This document shows positions 19,101-28,096 of a DNA stretch of 64,000 bases, one piece after another. The translations under genes were made by a program, and so were the position numbers. This stretch comes from an uncultured Bacteroidota bacterium (lineage in GTDB: Bacteria; Bacteroidota; Bacteroidia; Bacteroidales; VadinHA17), in assembly GCA_903824785.1 (NCBI GenBank), contig CAIJYD010000037.1, positions 1-64,000 on the forward strand, read 5' to 3'. Each line of letters starts with the position of its first letter. Within the stretch, counting starts at the first letter, position 1. The notes under the pieces were generated by a model. That model was not told the DNA's origin. It ran no database searches and worked only from the letters and a program-made list of their open reading frames with translations.

Positions 19101-19368
19101 GGCCAGAAATAGCCACTTCTAATGATTTCATCCCTATATAGGAGAAAACTAAAGTAGTTGCATTTGACGGTACTGAAATAGAATATTTCCCATTAAAGTC
19201 TGTTATTGCACCTATCGTGGTACCTTTAACAATAACTGTAACTCCGGGAATCGGACCCTCCCCCTCTACCGAAGAGGTGACCGTGCCTGTAATCACTATT
19301 GTCTGTGCCAATAAAGTGTAGCCACTTACAAACACAAACAAAACAATCAGCAGAAATAGTTTCTTCAT
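16177..19368 (-). CDS. SusC/RagA-family TonB-linked outer-membrane transporter
   Basis: A 22-strand TonB-dependent importer with an N-terminal carboxypeptidase-like regulatory domain. The 1063 residues contain a signal peptide (1-21), the CarboxypepD_reg-like domain at about 25-110 (GEGPIPGVTVIVKGTTIGAITDFNGKY), a plug at about 115-235 with the SusC signature (VLDGVPV, LKGASASALYG, GVMIVTTKRG), and the barrel ending in aromatic YGFSVKLTF. There is no N-terminal STN domain, so no direct sigma/anti-sigma signalling is expected. It is the first gene of a four-gene operon with a good promoter at 19401-19432. Confidence 0.95.
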   Translation of the reverse strand: MKKLFLLIVLFVFVSGYTLLAQTIVITGTVTSSVEGEGPIPGVTVIVKGTTIGAITDFNGKYSISVPSNATTLVFSYIGMKSLEVAISGRTVIDGILTSDLVGLNEVVVTAFGIKRPAKELGVATAQVSDKQLTQAGVSNVMNGLTAKVSGLQINTINNGVNPETKITLRGNRHFLSSNQALVVLDGVPVSATYLNSINPNDIESVNILKGASASALYGNEASNGVMIVTTKRGGNQKPTIKVSNTTTFEQISYLPNLQERFGSGSGESLGNSDNNYTMWIGPDRNTDPYTSYENQCYGPEYNGALVILGGKLVDGSYQMVPYSAIKNQKRNFFQTGISTQNDVSYSGGDANSSIYLSGQDVNTTGTIPGDKNRRTGVRMSGSKTYGMFSADFTIGITQTNTNVSGGDMNQGRGVYWNVLNTPAHVPINSYKDIVNNPFATIDGYYNAYYPNPFWQIEHSRQITKRNDVLGSVNLSLKPVEWLEFSNRTGIVYNSQNYNSYRDEAIYSAYSHSDPWSQGHMGVTSPYSGTAFDSMSSTINLTDDLLAKINKDFGDISTKFIIGGSLYTSKINYMSQNAGQLVIPYFYNISNRIGEAGVSQSLNQRNSLGVFADATFGYKNYAFLHVSGRNDWDSRLAKANRSFFYPVADLSLILSDMFPALKDGPILSFLKVRGSLSQTGQISISNWYATIPSYSAGAGFPYGANAGFRLSTTLSNPTLKPEITTEMEGGVEMSFINNRIHLVTNAFKSNTKDQTIPAAISSSTGYYSAYINAGELETKGLETDLSFTPLVDLGDLAWNLTLNYSFSTSKVLSIFPGLNELPVTDGVNTSASYAIVGQQFPAIKVTDVLRDPEGRIIVDAVTGLPTKNPALVQMGHGNPNHIFGIINNLSYKGLNLNMVVDYRSGNNILNAVGNALDFTGVSEHSTLNGRQPFVIPNSVIKNADGSFTPNTDVLVTNASRAFWVSSDYHNTNAAYVTSAAFWKLREISLAYDVPVNNLFGGKFVKGAQLGLVGRNLLMWRPRTNVWTDPEFNTSSATSNAVGYTNEDQTPPTRVYGFSVKLTF

Positions 19369-19400
19369 ACGAATTAGTTTTAGGTTTTAATTTAACCTGC

Positions 19401-19432
19401 CAAATATATGGCTTCTTATTTAAATCTCCAAA
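19401..19432 (-). promoter_or_regulatory. Promoter of the Sus-like operon
   Basis: On the minus strand TTTG at 19432-19429, a 20-base spacer, and TATATTTG at 19408-19401. Both boxes and the spacing match the Bacteroidota consensus. The -7 box ends 32 bases before the susC ATG. Confidence 0.75.
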
Positions 19433-19773
19433 CTAAAAATTAATTTAAATAAATCAGGTTTGTTGCGGAGATGTTGCCTGTTAGATACTTGGACAGGCTG
19501 AATAATTATTTGTTTTTCAACTAATTGGAATGACAGTCCAAAATACAGGCGTTTTATCTTTCTTAAGTAAATTAATAACTATGAAGTTGATATATGGGGC
19601 AACCATACTACCATAATCAACTCCAAAGGGTGAAAAAAATGATTTCTTATGACAAATCACCTGTGTTTTCTCAACAATAATACATTGCCCGCCGGGCACC
19701 TGAGTGGGTTTTGTGGTATTATTCTTCCACATTAAGCAATTCGACTAAATGGTAAATGCTAATCAGGATGAAA
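19433..19773. other. Intergenic, no supported gene
   Basis: About 340 bases between the Sus promoter and the DUF3109 gene. A 71-codon minus-strand frame (19517-19732) is open, but it has no recognisable motif, signal or clear start context, so I do not call it. Confidence 0.4.
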
Positions 19774-20358
19774 CTACTTTTTAATAGTTTTATTCTTCCG
19801 CAGCTCATCTGCCGCAGTGCAAAGGTCTTTATACATCTCTACTCCAAAGGCCCTTACCAAAGGTTCCTTAAGGAATTCATACACATAAATTCCCTCATCA
19901 ACCCCTGCTTTACGGGCCGGAGAACAAATAGCCAGTTCCTGATAATTCACAGCCCTGAAATCGGAATAGTATTTAATGCGGGCAGGAAAGAGATGACATG
20001 ATAATGGTTTCCTGAATGTTATTTTACCATCTGACCATGCTTTTTCAATTCCGCACATGAAAACATTACCCTTCATTATTGAATAAGCACACTCTTCATT
20101 GCCAATGAGCGGAGTAACTCTTTCATTTTCAAAATCCGTAATGCTCTTCCCTTTCTCTTCAACAGCAGCCACCCCTTCCGGTCGGAGATACGGTTTAACC
20201 GCCTCCCATATATCATCGAGAATATGCGCCTCAGAGGCACTCAAAGGCGCACCGGAATCACCATAACGGCAACAACTGCCCTGGCATGCCGCCAGATTAC
20301 ACCTGAATTTTTTTTCGAGGATGTCGAAACTGAATATAGTATCGTCAATACGTAACAT
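19774..20358 (-). CDS. DUF3109 cysteine-rich protein
   Basis: The 194-residue protein carries conserved cysteine groups (CNLAACQGSCC near 19-29, CAY...MCGIEKA, KPLSCHLFP and AICSPAR) that I associate with the DUF3109 family, distantly related to YkgJ-type putative metal or Fe-S proteins. No signal peptide or membrane helix is seen, so it is probably cytoplasmic. It lies 74 bases downstream of phosphoglycerate mutase on the same strand and may share its transcript. The biochemical role of the family is unknown to me. Confidence 0.75.
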   Translation of the reverse strand: MLRIDDTIFSFDILEKKFRCNLAACQGSCCRYGDSGAPLSASEAHILDDIWEAVKPYLRPEGVAAVEEKGKSITDFENERVTPLIGNEECAYSIMKGNVFMCGIEKAWSDGKITFRKPLSCHLFPARIKYYSDFRAVNYQELAICSPARKAGVDEGIYVYEFLKEPLVRAFGVEMYKDLCTAADELRKNKTIKK

Positions 20359-20432
20359 TAAAAAATATCTTATTCACGCCCTGCGTATTATCTGCCTGCG
20401 CTTTGTTCCCTATGAGGCCTGATAAGGGATTC

Positions 20433-21953
20433 TCAAACCAAAATCTTCCCCGTCATATCTTTCGGGATCTCCACACCCATTATTGTAAGTAATGTAGGTG
20501 CTACATCGGCAAGAATTCCCTCGTTAATTTTTTTATAATCATTGCTTACAAGAATAGATGGAACAGGGTTTAATGAATGAGCCGTATTTGGTGATCCATC
20601 CTCATTAACTGCCATATCAGCATTTCCATGGTCGGCAATTACCAGAACGTCATATCCTGAAACACGGGCAGCTCTGATAACTGCTCCGGCACACTCATCA
20701 ACTGTTGCTACTGCTTTTTTAATAGCTTCATATACACCGGTGTGGCCAACCATATCGCCATTTGCAAAGTTAAGACAGATAAAGTCAAATTTCTCTGACT
20801 CAAGAGCTTTAATAACAGCATCTTTTACACTATATGCACTCATTTCAGGCTGCAGGTCGTATGTTGCCACCTTCGGCGATGGGATCATTACCCGCTCCTC
20901 ATTTTTGAATTTCTCCTCCCTTCCTCCTGAAAAAAAGAAGGTTACGTGGGCATATTTCTCAGTTTCGGCTATTCTTAGCTGCGTTTTCCCTGCGGCAGCA
21001 AGAACCTCTCCAATTGTATTACAGGCATTCTCTTTCGGATAAATTATATGAAGACCCTTAAAGGTAGAATCATACGGAGTCATAGTACAATAATATAATG
21101 GTATGGTCTTCATTCCATTCTCGGGAAGATCATTTTGAGTAAGAGCCATTGTAAGCTCCTTGGCTCTGTCGTTCCTGTAATTGAAAAATACAATTACGTC
21201 TCCTTCCTGAACTGTACCCACCGGCTTTCCATCCTTGCCGGTAACGACCACCGGTTTCATAAACTCATCGGTTATGCCGGCATTGTAAGATTCCTGCATC
21301 TCATTTAACAGGTCAGATGTTTGTGTTCCTATACCACTTACAATCAGATCATATGCTATTTTAACCCTCTCCCATCTCTTATCACGGTCCATGGCATAAT
21401 ATCTTCCAATAAACGAAGCAACCTTGCCGTTCGATTTTTCTAGATGTTCCAGAAGGCTCTTCATATAACCTATACCGCTTCTGGGATCTGTATCCCGACC
21501 ATCCCCAAAAGCATGGATAAAGACATTTTTTAATCCATAATCCATTGTCATGTCGCAAAGGGAATAAAGATGTTTATCCAGGGAATGCACTCCCCCATCG
21601 GATAATAATCCAAGGAAATGAACCTGCTTATTATTGTCGCGTGCATAGGAAAAGGCTCCTGTCAGCACCTTGTTTTTTCTTATCTCCCCTGTCTTACATT
21701 CCAGGTTTATCTTTACCAGATCCTGATAAATAACCCTGCCTGCACCTATATTAAGATGTCCGACTTCCGAATTTCCCATCTGTCCTTCAGGCAGACCAAC
21801 ATCCTCACCTGAAGCATGCAGCCTGGAATTAGGAAAGTTATTTCTAAAATATGTCAGTTCAGGTGTTGGCACCTGACTTATCACATCTGATCCGGAGCCA
21901 TCGCCAATTCCCCAGCCATCAAGTATCATCAAGAGAGTCTTTCGGTTCTTCAT
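20433..21953 (-). CDS. gpmI: 2,3-bisphosphoglycerate-independent phosphoglycerate mutase
   Basis: Interconverts 3- and 2-phosphoglycerate in glycolysis using two Mn ions and a phosphoserine intermediate. From the ATG at 21953 the protein is 506 residues. It has LMILDGWG (metal-binding Asp12) at 8-15 and the catalytic serine Ser62 in [25 protein letters not shown] follows, with the metal-site strands VIADHGNAD and TAHSLNPVP near the end. The frame is open upstream to 22031, but those 26 residues are hydrophobic and unlike the family, so I rejected that start. A -7 box lies 65 bases upstream. Confidence 0.95.
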   Translation of the reverse strand: MKNRKTLLMILDGWGIGDGSGSDVISQVPTPELTYFRNNFPNSRLHASGEDVGLPEGQMGNSEVGHLNIGAGRVIYQDLVKINLECKTGEIRKNKVLTGAFSYARDNNKQVHFLGLLSDGGVHSLDKHLYSLCDMTMDYGLKNVFIHAFGDGRDTDPRSGIGYMKSLLEHLEKSNGKVASFIGRYYAMDRDKRWERVKIAYDLIVSGIGTQTSDLLNEMQESYNAGITDEFMKPVVVTGKDGKPVGTVQEGDVIVFFNYRNDRAKELTMALTQNDLPENGMKTIPLYYCTMTPYDSTFKGLHIIYPKENACNTIGEVLAAAGKTQLRIAETEKYAHVTFFFSGGREEKFKNEERVMIPSPKVATYDLQPEMSAYSVKDAVIKALESEKFDFICLNFANGDMVGHTGVYEAIKKAVATVDECAGAVIRAARVSGYDVLVIADHGNADMAVNEDGSPNTAHSLNPVPSILVSNDYKKINEGILADVAPTLLTIMGVEIPKDMTGKILV

Positions 21954-22018
21954 ATAAATAATGCAGATAAATAATACAATAAAAATCAGATGCCCATCTC
22001 CGGGTAGCTGTCGAGGCG

Positions 22019-22026
22019 CAAATTTA
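22019..22026 (-). promoter_or_regulatory. -7 box for gpmI
   Basis: The minus strand reads TAAATTTG, matching TAnnTTTG, 65 bases before the chosen gpmI start. This supports the downstream start. No clear -33 box is seen. Confidence 0.4.
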
Positions 22027-22131
22027 GTCAAAATTGGGAAATACAGATATAATAAGATAGCTGATGTAATTTCGTCCTTCTGAATTCAATATTATCTTAA
22101 AATGGTTTTTTGGCTTTAAGGATAAGATTGA

Positions 22132-22163
22132 TTAATTTCATTGCCTCGTCGCGCTGAAATTAA
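22132..22163. repeat. Inverted repeat upstream of the Y1 transposase
   Basis: Arms TTAATTTCA (22132-22140) and TGAAATTAA (22155-22163) are perfect reverse complements, with a 14-base loop. The hairpin ends six bases before the transposase ATG. It could be a left-end hairpin recognised by the HUH enzyme or a translational control structure. Confidence 0.55.
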
Positions 22164-22169
22164 AAATGT

Positions 22170-22604
22170 ATGTCGTATATCAAAATCTGGCTCCACTGTG
22201 TGTGGGCCACAAAGTACAGGATACCTTATTTAACTGACAAAATAAGAGGTGATGTTATTTCGCATATTTATTCCAATGCCATGACAAAGGGTATTTATAT
22301 TAATCAATTGAACGGATATTCTGACCATCTACATGCATTGATTTCAATGGGAGGGACTCAGAATATTTCAGAAATAATGCAAAATATAAAAGGCGAAAGC
22401 TCCCATTGGATAAATAAAAACAAATTAACAAGGTTGAAATTTAAATGGCAGAATGATTTCTATTGTGTCTCAATAGGCGAGACACAATCAGAGCGCATTC
22501 GAAAATACATACAAAACCAGGAGCAACATCATAAGAAAATCAGATGGGATAAGGAGTTGGAAAAATTAATAAAAGAAAATAATCTGATGAGAATGACTGA
22601 TTAA
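22170..22604 (+). mobile_element. IS200/REP-type Y1 (HUH) transposase gene
   Basis: Single-strand-specific transposase of the Y1 superfamily, 144 residues. It has the HUH motif H53-L-H55 in SDHLHALIS. The nucleophile is Tyr113 within RIRKYIQNQEQHHKK, followed by Gln117. A KWQNDFYCVS segment lies between them, as in the IS200-like or REP-associated proteins common in Bacteroidota. No tnpB accessory gene is present. The gene is intact and flanked upstream by a 9-base inverted repeat and downstream by REP-like repeats. That layout suggests a chromosomally settled REP-associated transposase rather than a normal insertion sequence. Confidence 0.88.
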
Positions 22605-22858
22605 AGCCGTCGGCAATTAAATCCTTCTTTATAATACACTCTCACAAAAAAGATATCTGCTAAAGCCGACAGCAATTAAATCCTCCTTAATAATACAATT
22701 CCTAAAAAATCTGAATAGCCAATAAATTTGTTTTTTTTGCTATATAATTGATTTATTGATATTTGAAGTTGGCTAAAGCCAACAAATTGAAATGCTCCAA
22801 CAAAGAGAGGGCGATAGCCCAATAAATTTTTCATTTTTTGCTATATAATTGATTTATT
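22602..22858. repeat. Cluster of REP-like repeats after the transposase
   Basis: This 257-base non-coding stretch has five units built on a (T)AAAGCC or TAGCC core followed by an A/T-rich AAT(A)AAT tail. Units begin near 22602, 22661, 22715, 22768 and 22809. The fourth is a perfect hairpin, GTTGGC-TAAA-GCCAAC (22768-22783). The fifth is GGGC-GATA-GCCC (22809-22820). Units one and two share AATTAAATCCT. Two near-identical copies of about 43 bases, each ending CTATATAATTGATTTATT, occupy 22716-22758 and 22815-22858. This is the pattern expected of REP sequences beside their own transposase. Confidence 0.7.
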
Positions 22859-22915
22859 AATACATTTTCAGGAATATATTATGTGCAATTCTATGGAAAG
22901 TAAAGCTTTTACTAA

Positions 22916-23440
22916 TCAGATATGCAGTCTGCTCATAACATGCGAATGCAATAAATGGATATCATGATTGAATCCTTTAACTGTTATTTCTGCCCGGTTG
23001 TACCATTTTTCCCTGGCTGCAAGTTTCTCCTCAATAAAACCAAGTAACTCCTCTTCGGATAAATCCTTGATCAGGGGTCTTTTGCCAGTCGATTCCAAAA
23101 GCCGGCTTTTAAGCTGCGCGGGGGTTAGTTTCAGATAGATTGTCAAACCGGTTTCAAGCATGTAATCCATGTTATCGCCATAACATGGTGTACCTCCGCC
23201 GGTTGATATTACAGTATTTGTATGATGCTTAAGGCTTTTCAGAATACCGGCCTCCACTTCACGAAAGTAATTTTCTCCTTTTTGTGAGAAAATTTCCGGG
23301 ATTGTCTCTCCCGTATTTGCTTCAATTGTTTTATCAAGATCGGTGAACGACCAGCCAAGCATAGAGGCGAGCTTCCGGCCGGCAGTTGTTTTTCCGCATC
23401 CCATAAAACCAATAATATAAACTATATGGGTTTTATCCAT
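22916..23440 (-). CDS. aroK: Shikimate kinase
   Basis: Phosphorylates shikimate in the chorismate pathway. The 174-residue protein has Walker A GFMGCGKTT at 11-19, the DLDKTIEANTG shikimate/Mg site and STGGGTPC. The LID and second-substrate part RPLIKDLSEEEL with the adenine-binding tail follow. Length is typical for the family. The ATG at 23440 overlaps the parC stop by one base (TGATG), so translation is probably coupled. A GTG three bases earlier is the alternative start. Confidence 0.93.
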   Translation of the reverse strand: MDKTHIVYIIGFMGCGKTTAGRKLASMLGWSFTDLDKTIEANTGETIPEIFSQKGENYFREVEAGILKSLKHHTNTVISTGGGTPCYGDNMDYMLETGLTIYLKLTPAQLKSRLLESTGKRPLIKDLSEEELLGFIEEKLAAREKWYNRAEITVKGFNHDIHLLHSHVMSRLHI

Positions 23441-26049
23441 CACAACTCGAGCTTCATCTGTGCCGGGTCTTCATGAGTTGCCGGAGGTGCTGGTTTCTCT
23501 TCAGCTTTTTCTGCCACCGGAACTGATTCCTTTATAACTACAGGCTCAATCTCTTCAATATTTTCAACCATAAAGCTGGTCATCCTTTTCCCTTTAGCTT
23601 TGAAACTTTTTACGCCGATAAATTCAGCCACCTCAATTATCTCATTACTCTTTTCTTTATGTTTTCCTCCGAAATGGATCTCGAAACGGGGATATTCCAC
23701 CTCTGTAAGACTTATCAGTTTAGATTCAGGATCTTCATTAATGAAACTCTGAAGTTTTTCCGACTCTTCAATTGTGAACCGTTTAACATAATAAAACTTC
23801 TGCTCGGCATCCCAGTAAATGACTGAATAGACTTTCCCGGATTTGTATTTCTCAATTATCAGAATGTTGTCTTCAAAATGGTTAGAGAGATCAAATCCTG
23901 CGTTTCTGAAATATCCGTTTCTCGTAATTACAAGTATCTTATCATCTGAACTGAACTCGCCGAGGAAGAGACCTCTTCCTTCAACATTGAGTCTGAAAAC
24001 AGCATCATCAAACCAGATTTTCCTTCCGCCAAGTGTAGAAAGGCCCTTCTCTTTAAGGGTTACCTTATGAACTGCATTCTTTGTAAGAATATTCCCCAGA
24101 GACGATTTTCCCTTTATGGTCATCTGGCCAAAATCGAACTCAAAAACCAGTTTCTTAAGCCTTGCCTTTGGTTTATGATGTACCTTTATTACCTCCGCTT
24201 CTCCATTCGGATTGGCACTGAAATATACTATTTTCGATCCCGCTGCTCCCCGGGTCAGGTTGTATTCCTTATCACGGGTAAGACCTGAAATGGCACATCT
24301 TTTTGCAAGCAAAGGTCCATCCTTACCATCTTGATATACAATATTATAGATAGTACGTTCGTCGTTTTTAAGAAAGATCTGGGCATAGAGAACATCATTA
24401 CCCACAAACACTTTTTCTGCTACCTTCTTAATGAGATATGCACCGTCTTTTCTGATGACAATCACATCGTCAATATCTGAACAGTCGCAGATAAACTCAT
24501 CTTTTTTCAGACCTGTACCAATAAAACCTTCCTTGTAATTAATATATAGTTTTGCATTATTTGCAACAACTTTAGTTGCCTCAATGGTGTCAAAACTCCT
24601 GATCTCTGTTTTTCTCTCTTTTCCTTTGCCGTACTTTTTCTTTATCTGTCTGAAATAGTTGATAGCATAGGGAATTATGTTTTTGAGATGGTTTTTTACC
24701 TCTTCAAGTTCTACCTCAATTCCTTTAATATGTTCATCAGCTTTTTTTACATCAAATTTTGAGATTCTCTTGATCTTTATTTCTGTAAGCTGAATAATAT
24801 CCTCTCTTGTAACTTCTCTGAGCAGCAGTTTTTTAAACGGATCAAGCCCATGGTCAATTGCCTTAATAACAGCTTCCCAGGTTTCACTCTCTTCAATATC
24901 GCGATATATCCTCTCCTCAATAAATATCTTTTCAAGTGACGACATGTGCCACTCCTCCTGAAGTTCACTCTGTCTTATTTCCAGTTCAGTTTTCAGAAGC
25001 TCAACCGTTTTGTCAGCAGAATGTTTCAGTATTGAGCTAACCCCCATAAAGGAAGGTTTGTTGTCGGTAATTACGCAGGTATTCGGAGATATTGAGTATT
25101 CACAATCGGTAAGCGCATAAAGGGCATCGATGGTCTTATCGGGAGAGACACCCGGAATCAGATGTACAACTATTTCAACATTTGCCGAGGTATTATCATC
25201 GATCTTCCTGATCTTGATCTTTCCCTTATCGTTGGCCTTGATTATTGAATCGATAAGTGTAGTTGTTGTTTTTCCAAACGGGATCTCAGTGATTATCAAT
25301 GCCTTTTTATCTACCTTTTCAATCTTTGCCCGTACTTTTATTGCTCCTCCTCTTTGCCCGTCATTGTATCTCGATACATCAACCATGCCACCGGTAGGGA
25401 AATCGGGATAAATAACAAAATCCTTACCCATGAGGTAATCTATGGTAGCATCGATAAGCTCATTAAAATTATGAGGAAGAATCTTTGAAGCAAGTCCGAC
25501 AGCAATTCCCTCAACGCCCAGTGCAAGAAGCAACGGGAACTTCACCGGGAGAGTTACAGGTTCCTTATTCCTCCCGTCGTATGATAGTTTCCATTCTGTT
25601 GTCTTATGGTTAAATACCACATCAAGTGCAAACTTTGAGAGCCGTGCCTCAATATATCGTGGAGCTGCAGCGCCATCGCCTGTAAGAAGGTTACCCCAGT
25701 TACCCTGTGCATCAACAAGAAGATCTTTCTGGCCTAATTGAACAAGGGCATCGCCGATTGAAGCATCGCCATGAGGGTGGAATTGCATTGTATGTCCGAT
25801 GATGTTGGCCACTTTATTATAACGCCCGTCATCCATTCTTTTCATTGAGTGAAGGATACGGCGCTGAACTGGTTTTAGTCCGTCATGAAGATGTGGTACT
25901 GCCCTCTCGAGGATTACATAAGATGCATAATCCAGAAACCAGTCCTGATACATACCCGATAATGCGGTCACTGAATGAAGAGCAGCCGGCCCCTGAGGTA
26001 CCTCTGTTATTTCATCTGTACTGCCAATATCAAACTCCAGATCTTCCAT
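23440..26049 (-). CDS. parC: DNA topoisomerase IV subunit A
   Basis: The breakage-reunion subunit of a type IIA topoisomerase. The 869 residues contain the N-terminal winged-helix and tower region with the catalytic Tyr132 in AAPRYIEAR, and the HPHGDASIGDAL drug-pocket segment. A coiled-coil region near 430-470 and a divergent C-terminal beta-propeller follow, ending in a low-complexity acidic/proline tail (EKAEEKPAPPATHEDPAQ). It is paired with a topoisomerase IV-type B subunit (EGDSASG) 32 bases upstream, so I call it ParC rather than GyrA. It lies in the operon parE-parC-aroK. Confidence 0.93.
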   Translation of the reverse strand: MEDLEFDIGSTDEITEVPQGPAALHSVTALSGMYQDWFLDYASYVILERAVPHLHDGLKPVQRRILHSMKRMDDGRYNKVANIIGHTMQFHPHGDASIGDALVQLGQKDLLVDAQGNWGNLLTGDGAAAPRYIEARLSKFALDVVFNHKTTEWKLSYDGRNKEPVTLPVKFPLLLALGVEGIAVGLASKILPHNFNELIDATIDYLMGKDFVIYPDFPTGGMVDVSRYNDGQRGGAIKVRAKIEKVDKKALIITEIPFGKTTTTLIDSIIKANDKGKIKIRKIDDNTSANVEIVVHLIPGVSPDKTIDALYALTDCEYSISPNTCVITDNKPSFMGVSSILKHSADKTVELLKTELEIRQSELQEEWHMSSLEKIFIEERIYRDIEESETWEAVIKAIDHGLDPFKKLLLREVTREDIIQLTEIKIKRISKFDVKKADEHIKGIEVELEEVKNHLKNIIPYAINYFRQIKKKYGKGKERKTEIRSFDTIEATKVVANNAKLYINYKEGFIGTGLKKDEFICDCSDIDDVIVIRKDGAYLIKKVAEKVFVGNDVLYAQIFLKNDERTIYNIVYQDGKDGPLLAKRCAISGLTRDKEYNLTRGAAGSKIVYFSANPNGEAEVIKVHHKPKARLKKLVFEFDFGQMTIKGKSSLGNILTKNAVHKVTLKEKGLSTLGGRKIWFDDAVFRLNVEGRGLFLGEFSSDDKILVITRNGYFRNAGFDLSNHFEDNILIIEKYKSGKVYSVIYWDAEQKFYYVKRFTIEESEKLQSFINEDPESKLISLTEVEYPRFEIHFGGKHKEKSNEIIEVAEFIGVKSFKAKGKRMTSFMVENIEEIEPVVIKESVPVAEKAEEKPAPPATHEDPAQMKLEL

Positions 26050-26081
26050 ATCTTAACTAACACTCCCTTTGAAATATTCTT

Positions 26082-27926
26082 TTACTTTTCCTCGTCGATA
26101 ATATCCTCTTCAATTCTCAGGTTTTCAATTATAAAGTCCTGCCTGTCCGGTGTATTCTTCCCCATATAAAATTCAAGAAACCCATTTACCGAGTCGTTTT
26201 TCTTCATCCTTACCGGTTCAAGCCTCATATCTTTTCCGATAAAATTTGCAAACTCATCGGGAGAGATCTCTCCCAGACCTTTAAACCTTGTTATTTCAGG
26301 TGTAGGTCCAAGTGCTTTCATTGCTTTTGCTTTTTCATCGGGAGAGTAGCAATACCGTGTCTCTTTTTTGTTCCTGACCCTGAAGAGTGGTGTCTGAAGA
26401 ATATAAACGTGACCCTTTCTTACCAGGTCGGGAAAGAACTGAAGAAAAAAGGTAAGCAGGAGAAGTCTGATATGCATTCCGTCGACATCAGCATCAGTTG
26501 CCACCACCACATTATTATATCTCAGATTTTCGATTCCATCTTCAATATTAAGAGCTGCCTGAAGAAGGTTAAACTCCTCATTCTCATAAACTATTTTTTT
26601 GGTAAGGCCGTAGCAGTTAAGCGGCTTTCCGCGAAGACTGAAGACAGCCTGTGTTTCAACATTTCTCGATTTGGTAATGGACCCGCTGGCTGAATCACCT
26701 TCTGTTATAAAGATTGTTGAATCAAGTTTGTTTGTATCGTTGGTATTATAATGTGCACGGCAATCGCGAAGCTTTTTATTGTGCAGGCTGACTTTTTTGG
26801 CCCGGTCCCTTGCCAGCTTCTGTATTGAAGAGATAGCCTTTCTCTCTTTTTCTGAATCCTGTATTTTTTTCAGAATGTTCCTTGCTGTTTCAGGGTTCTT
26901 ATGGAGATAATCGTCTAACTGTTTTTTAACGAACTCACTTATGAAGTTCCTTACTGATGGCCCATCAGGCCCCATATCTTTAGAACCCAGTTTTGTCTTT
27001 GTCTGCGATTCAAAGATCGGCTCTTCAACCTTTATGCTGATAGCGGCTATTATTGAAGAACGGATATCAGACGGGTCATAATCTTTCTTATAAAAATCCC
27101 TTATCGTTTTGACGATAGCTTCACGGAAAGCCAGCAGATGGGTACCTCCCTGCGTTGTATTCTGTCCGTTAACAAAGCTGTAATAATCTTCGCCATATTG
27201 CAAACCATGTGTAAATGCCACTTCAATATCTTCTCCGGTAAGATGAATTATAGGGTAAAGGCCTTCCTTGCTCATATTCTCATTCAGCAAATCGACAAGA
27301 CCGTTACGCGATAAAAACTTATTCCCGTTAAAGTTAATGATAAGACCGGTATTAAGATATACGTAGTTTTTCAGCATTGTGTCTACGTACTCGGAGATGA
27401 AATAGAAGTTCCCGAACATTCCTTCATCGGGCTGAAATACCACATCAACTCCATTCTCCTCGTCTGTGGCCTCCAGCGGATGTTCATTTATTGTTATCCC
27501 ATGTTCAAATTCAATGACCTTCTTCTGACCTTCTCGAACTGACTTTATTACAAATCTTTCCGACAATGCATTAACTGCCTTGACCCCAACTCCGTTAAGC
27601 CCTACTGATTTTTTGAAGGCTTTTGAATCATATTTTGCACCTGTGTTCATTTTTGAAACAGCATCGAGCAATTTTCCCAGGGGTATGCCACGGCCATAAT
27701 CACGAACTCTTACCTCTTTGCCGACAATGGAGACGTCAATTTTTTTGCCGTTTCCCATCATATATTCGTCAATGGCATTATCCATGACCTCTTTGAGAAG
27801 CACATAAACACCATCGTCCTGTGAAGATCCGTCACCAAGCTTCCCGATATACATACCGGGTCTGAGCCTGATGTGTTCTCTCCACTCAAGGGTTTTAATA
27901 TGTTCTTCAGAATAGGCGACTGACAT
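26082..27926 (-). CDS. parE: DNA topoisomerase IV subunit B
   Basis: The ATPase and TOPRIM subunit. The 614 residues show the GHKL ATP site ([34 protein letters not shown]), the QTTQGGTHL-type transducer segment [28 protein letters not shown] near residue 408 and [10 protein letters not shown] near 478. EGDSASG rather than EGDSAGG and the short length favour ParE over GyrB. A -7 box lies 16 bases upstream of the ATG. It is the first gene of parE-parC-aroK. Confidence 0.93.
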   Translation of the reverse strand: MSVAYSEEHIKTLEWREHIRLRPGMYIGKLGDGSSQDDGVYVLLKEVMDNAIDEYMMGNGKKIDVSIVGKEVRVRDYGRGIPLGKLLDAVSKMNTGAKYDSKAFKKSVGLNGVGVKAVNALSERFVIKSVREGQKKVIEFEHGITINEHPLEATDEENGVDVVFQPDEGMFGNFYFISEYVDTMLKNYVYLNTGLIINFNGNKFLSRNGLVDLLNENMSKEGLYPIIHLTGEDIEVAFTHGLQYGEDYYSFVNGQNTTQGGTHLLAFREAIVKTIRDFYKKDYDPSDIRSSIIAAISIKVEEPIFESQTKTKLGSKDMGPDGPSVRNFISEFVKKQLDDYLHKNPETARNILKKIQDSEKERKAISSIQKLARDRAKKVSLHNKKLRDCRAHYNTNDTNKLDSTIFITEGDSASGSITKSRNVETQAVFSLRGKPLNCYGLTKKIVYENEEFNLLQAALNIEDGIENLRYNNVVVATDADVDGMHIRLLLLTFFLQFFPDLVRKGHVYILQTPLFRVRNKKETRYCYSPDEKAKAMKALGPTPEITRFKGLGEISPDEFANFIGKDMRLEPVRMKKNDSVNGFLEFYMGKNTPDRQDFIIENLRIEEDIIDEEK

Positions 27927-27942
27927 TTTTCAGAATTTTGCG

Positions 27943-27950
27943 CAAATATA
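27943..27950 (-). promoter_or_regulatory. -7 box for parE
   Basis: The minus strand reads TATATTTG, ending 16 bases before the parE ATG and implying a leader of about ten bases. No matching -33 TTTG is seen at 19-21 bases. Confidence 0.5.
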
Positions 27951-28096
27951 ACTAATTACAGGAGGCGTTTTTTGTGAATTTTTCAACAATCGTCACGAAT
28001 TTTAGCACCTGGAAAGCCTTAAATCTAAAGGAATCAGAATATTTATCTGATTAATTGACAATTACAATAAACCGGAGATGTTGATAAATGATGTCG

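Noticed and set aside
19517-19732. A 71-codon minus-strand frame upstream of the Sus operon
   Set aside because: No motif, signal sequence or operon context supports it, and the region looks like ordinary intergenic DNA.
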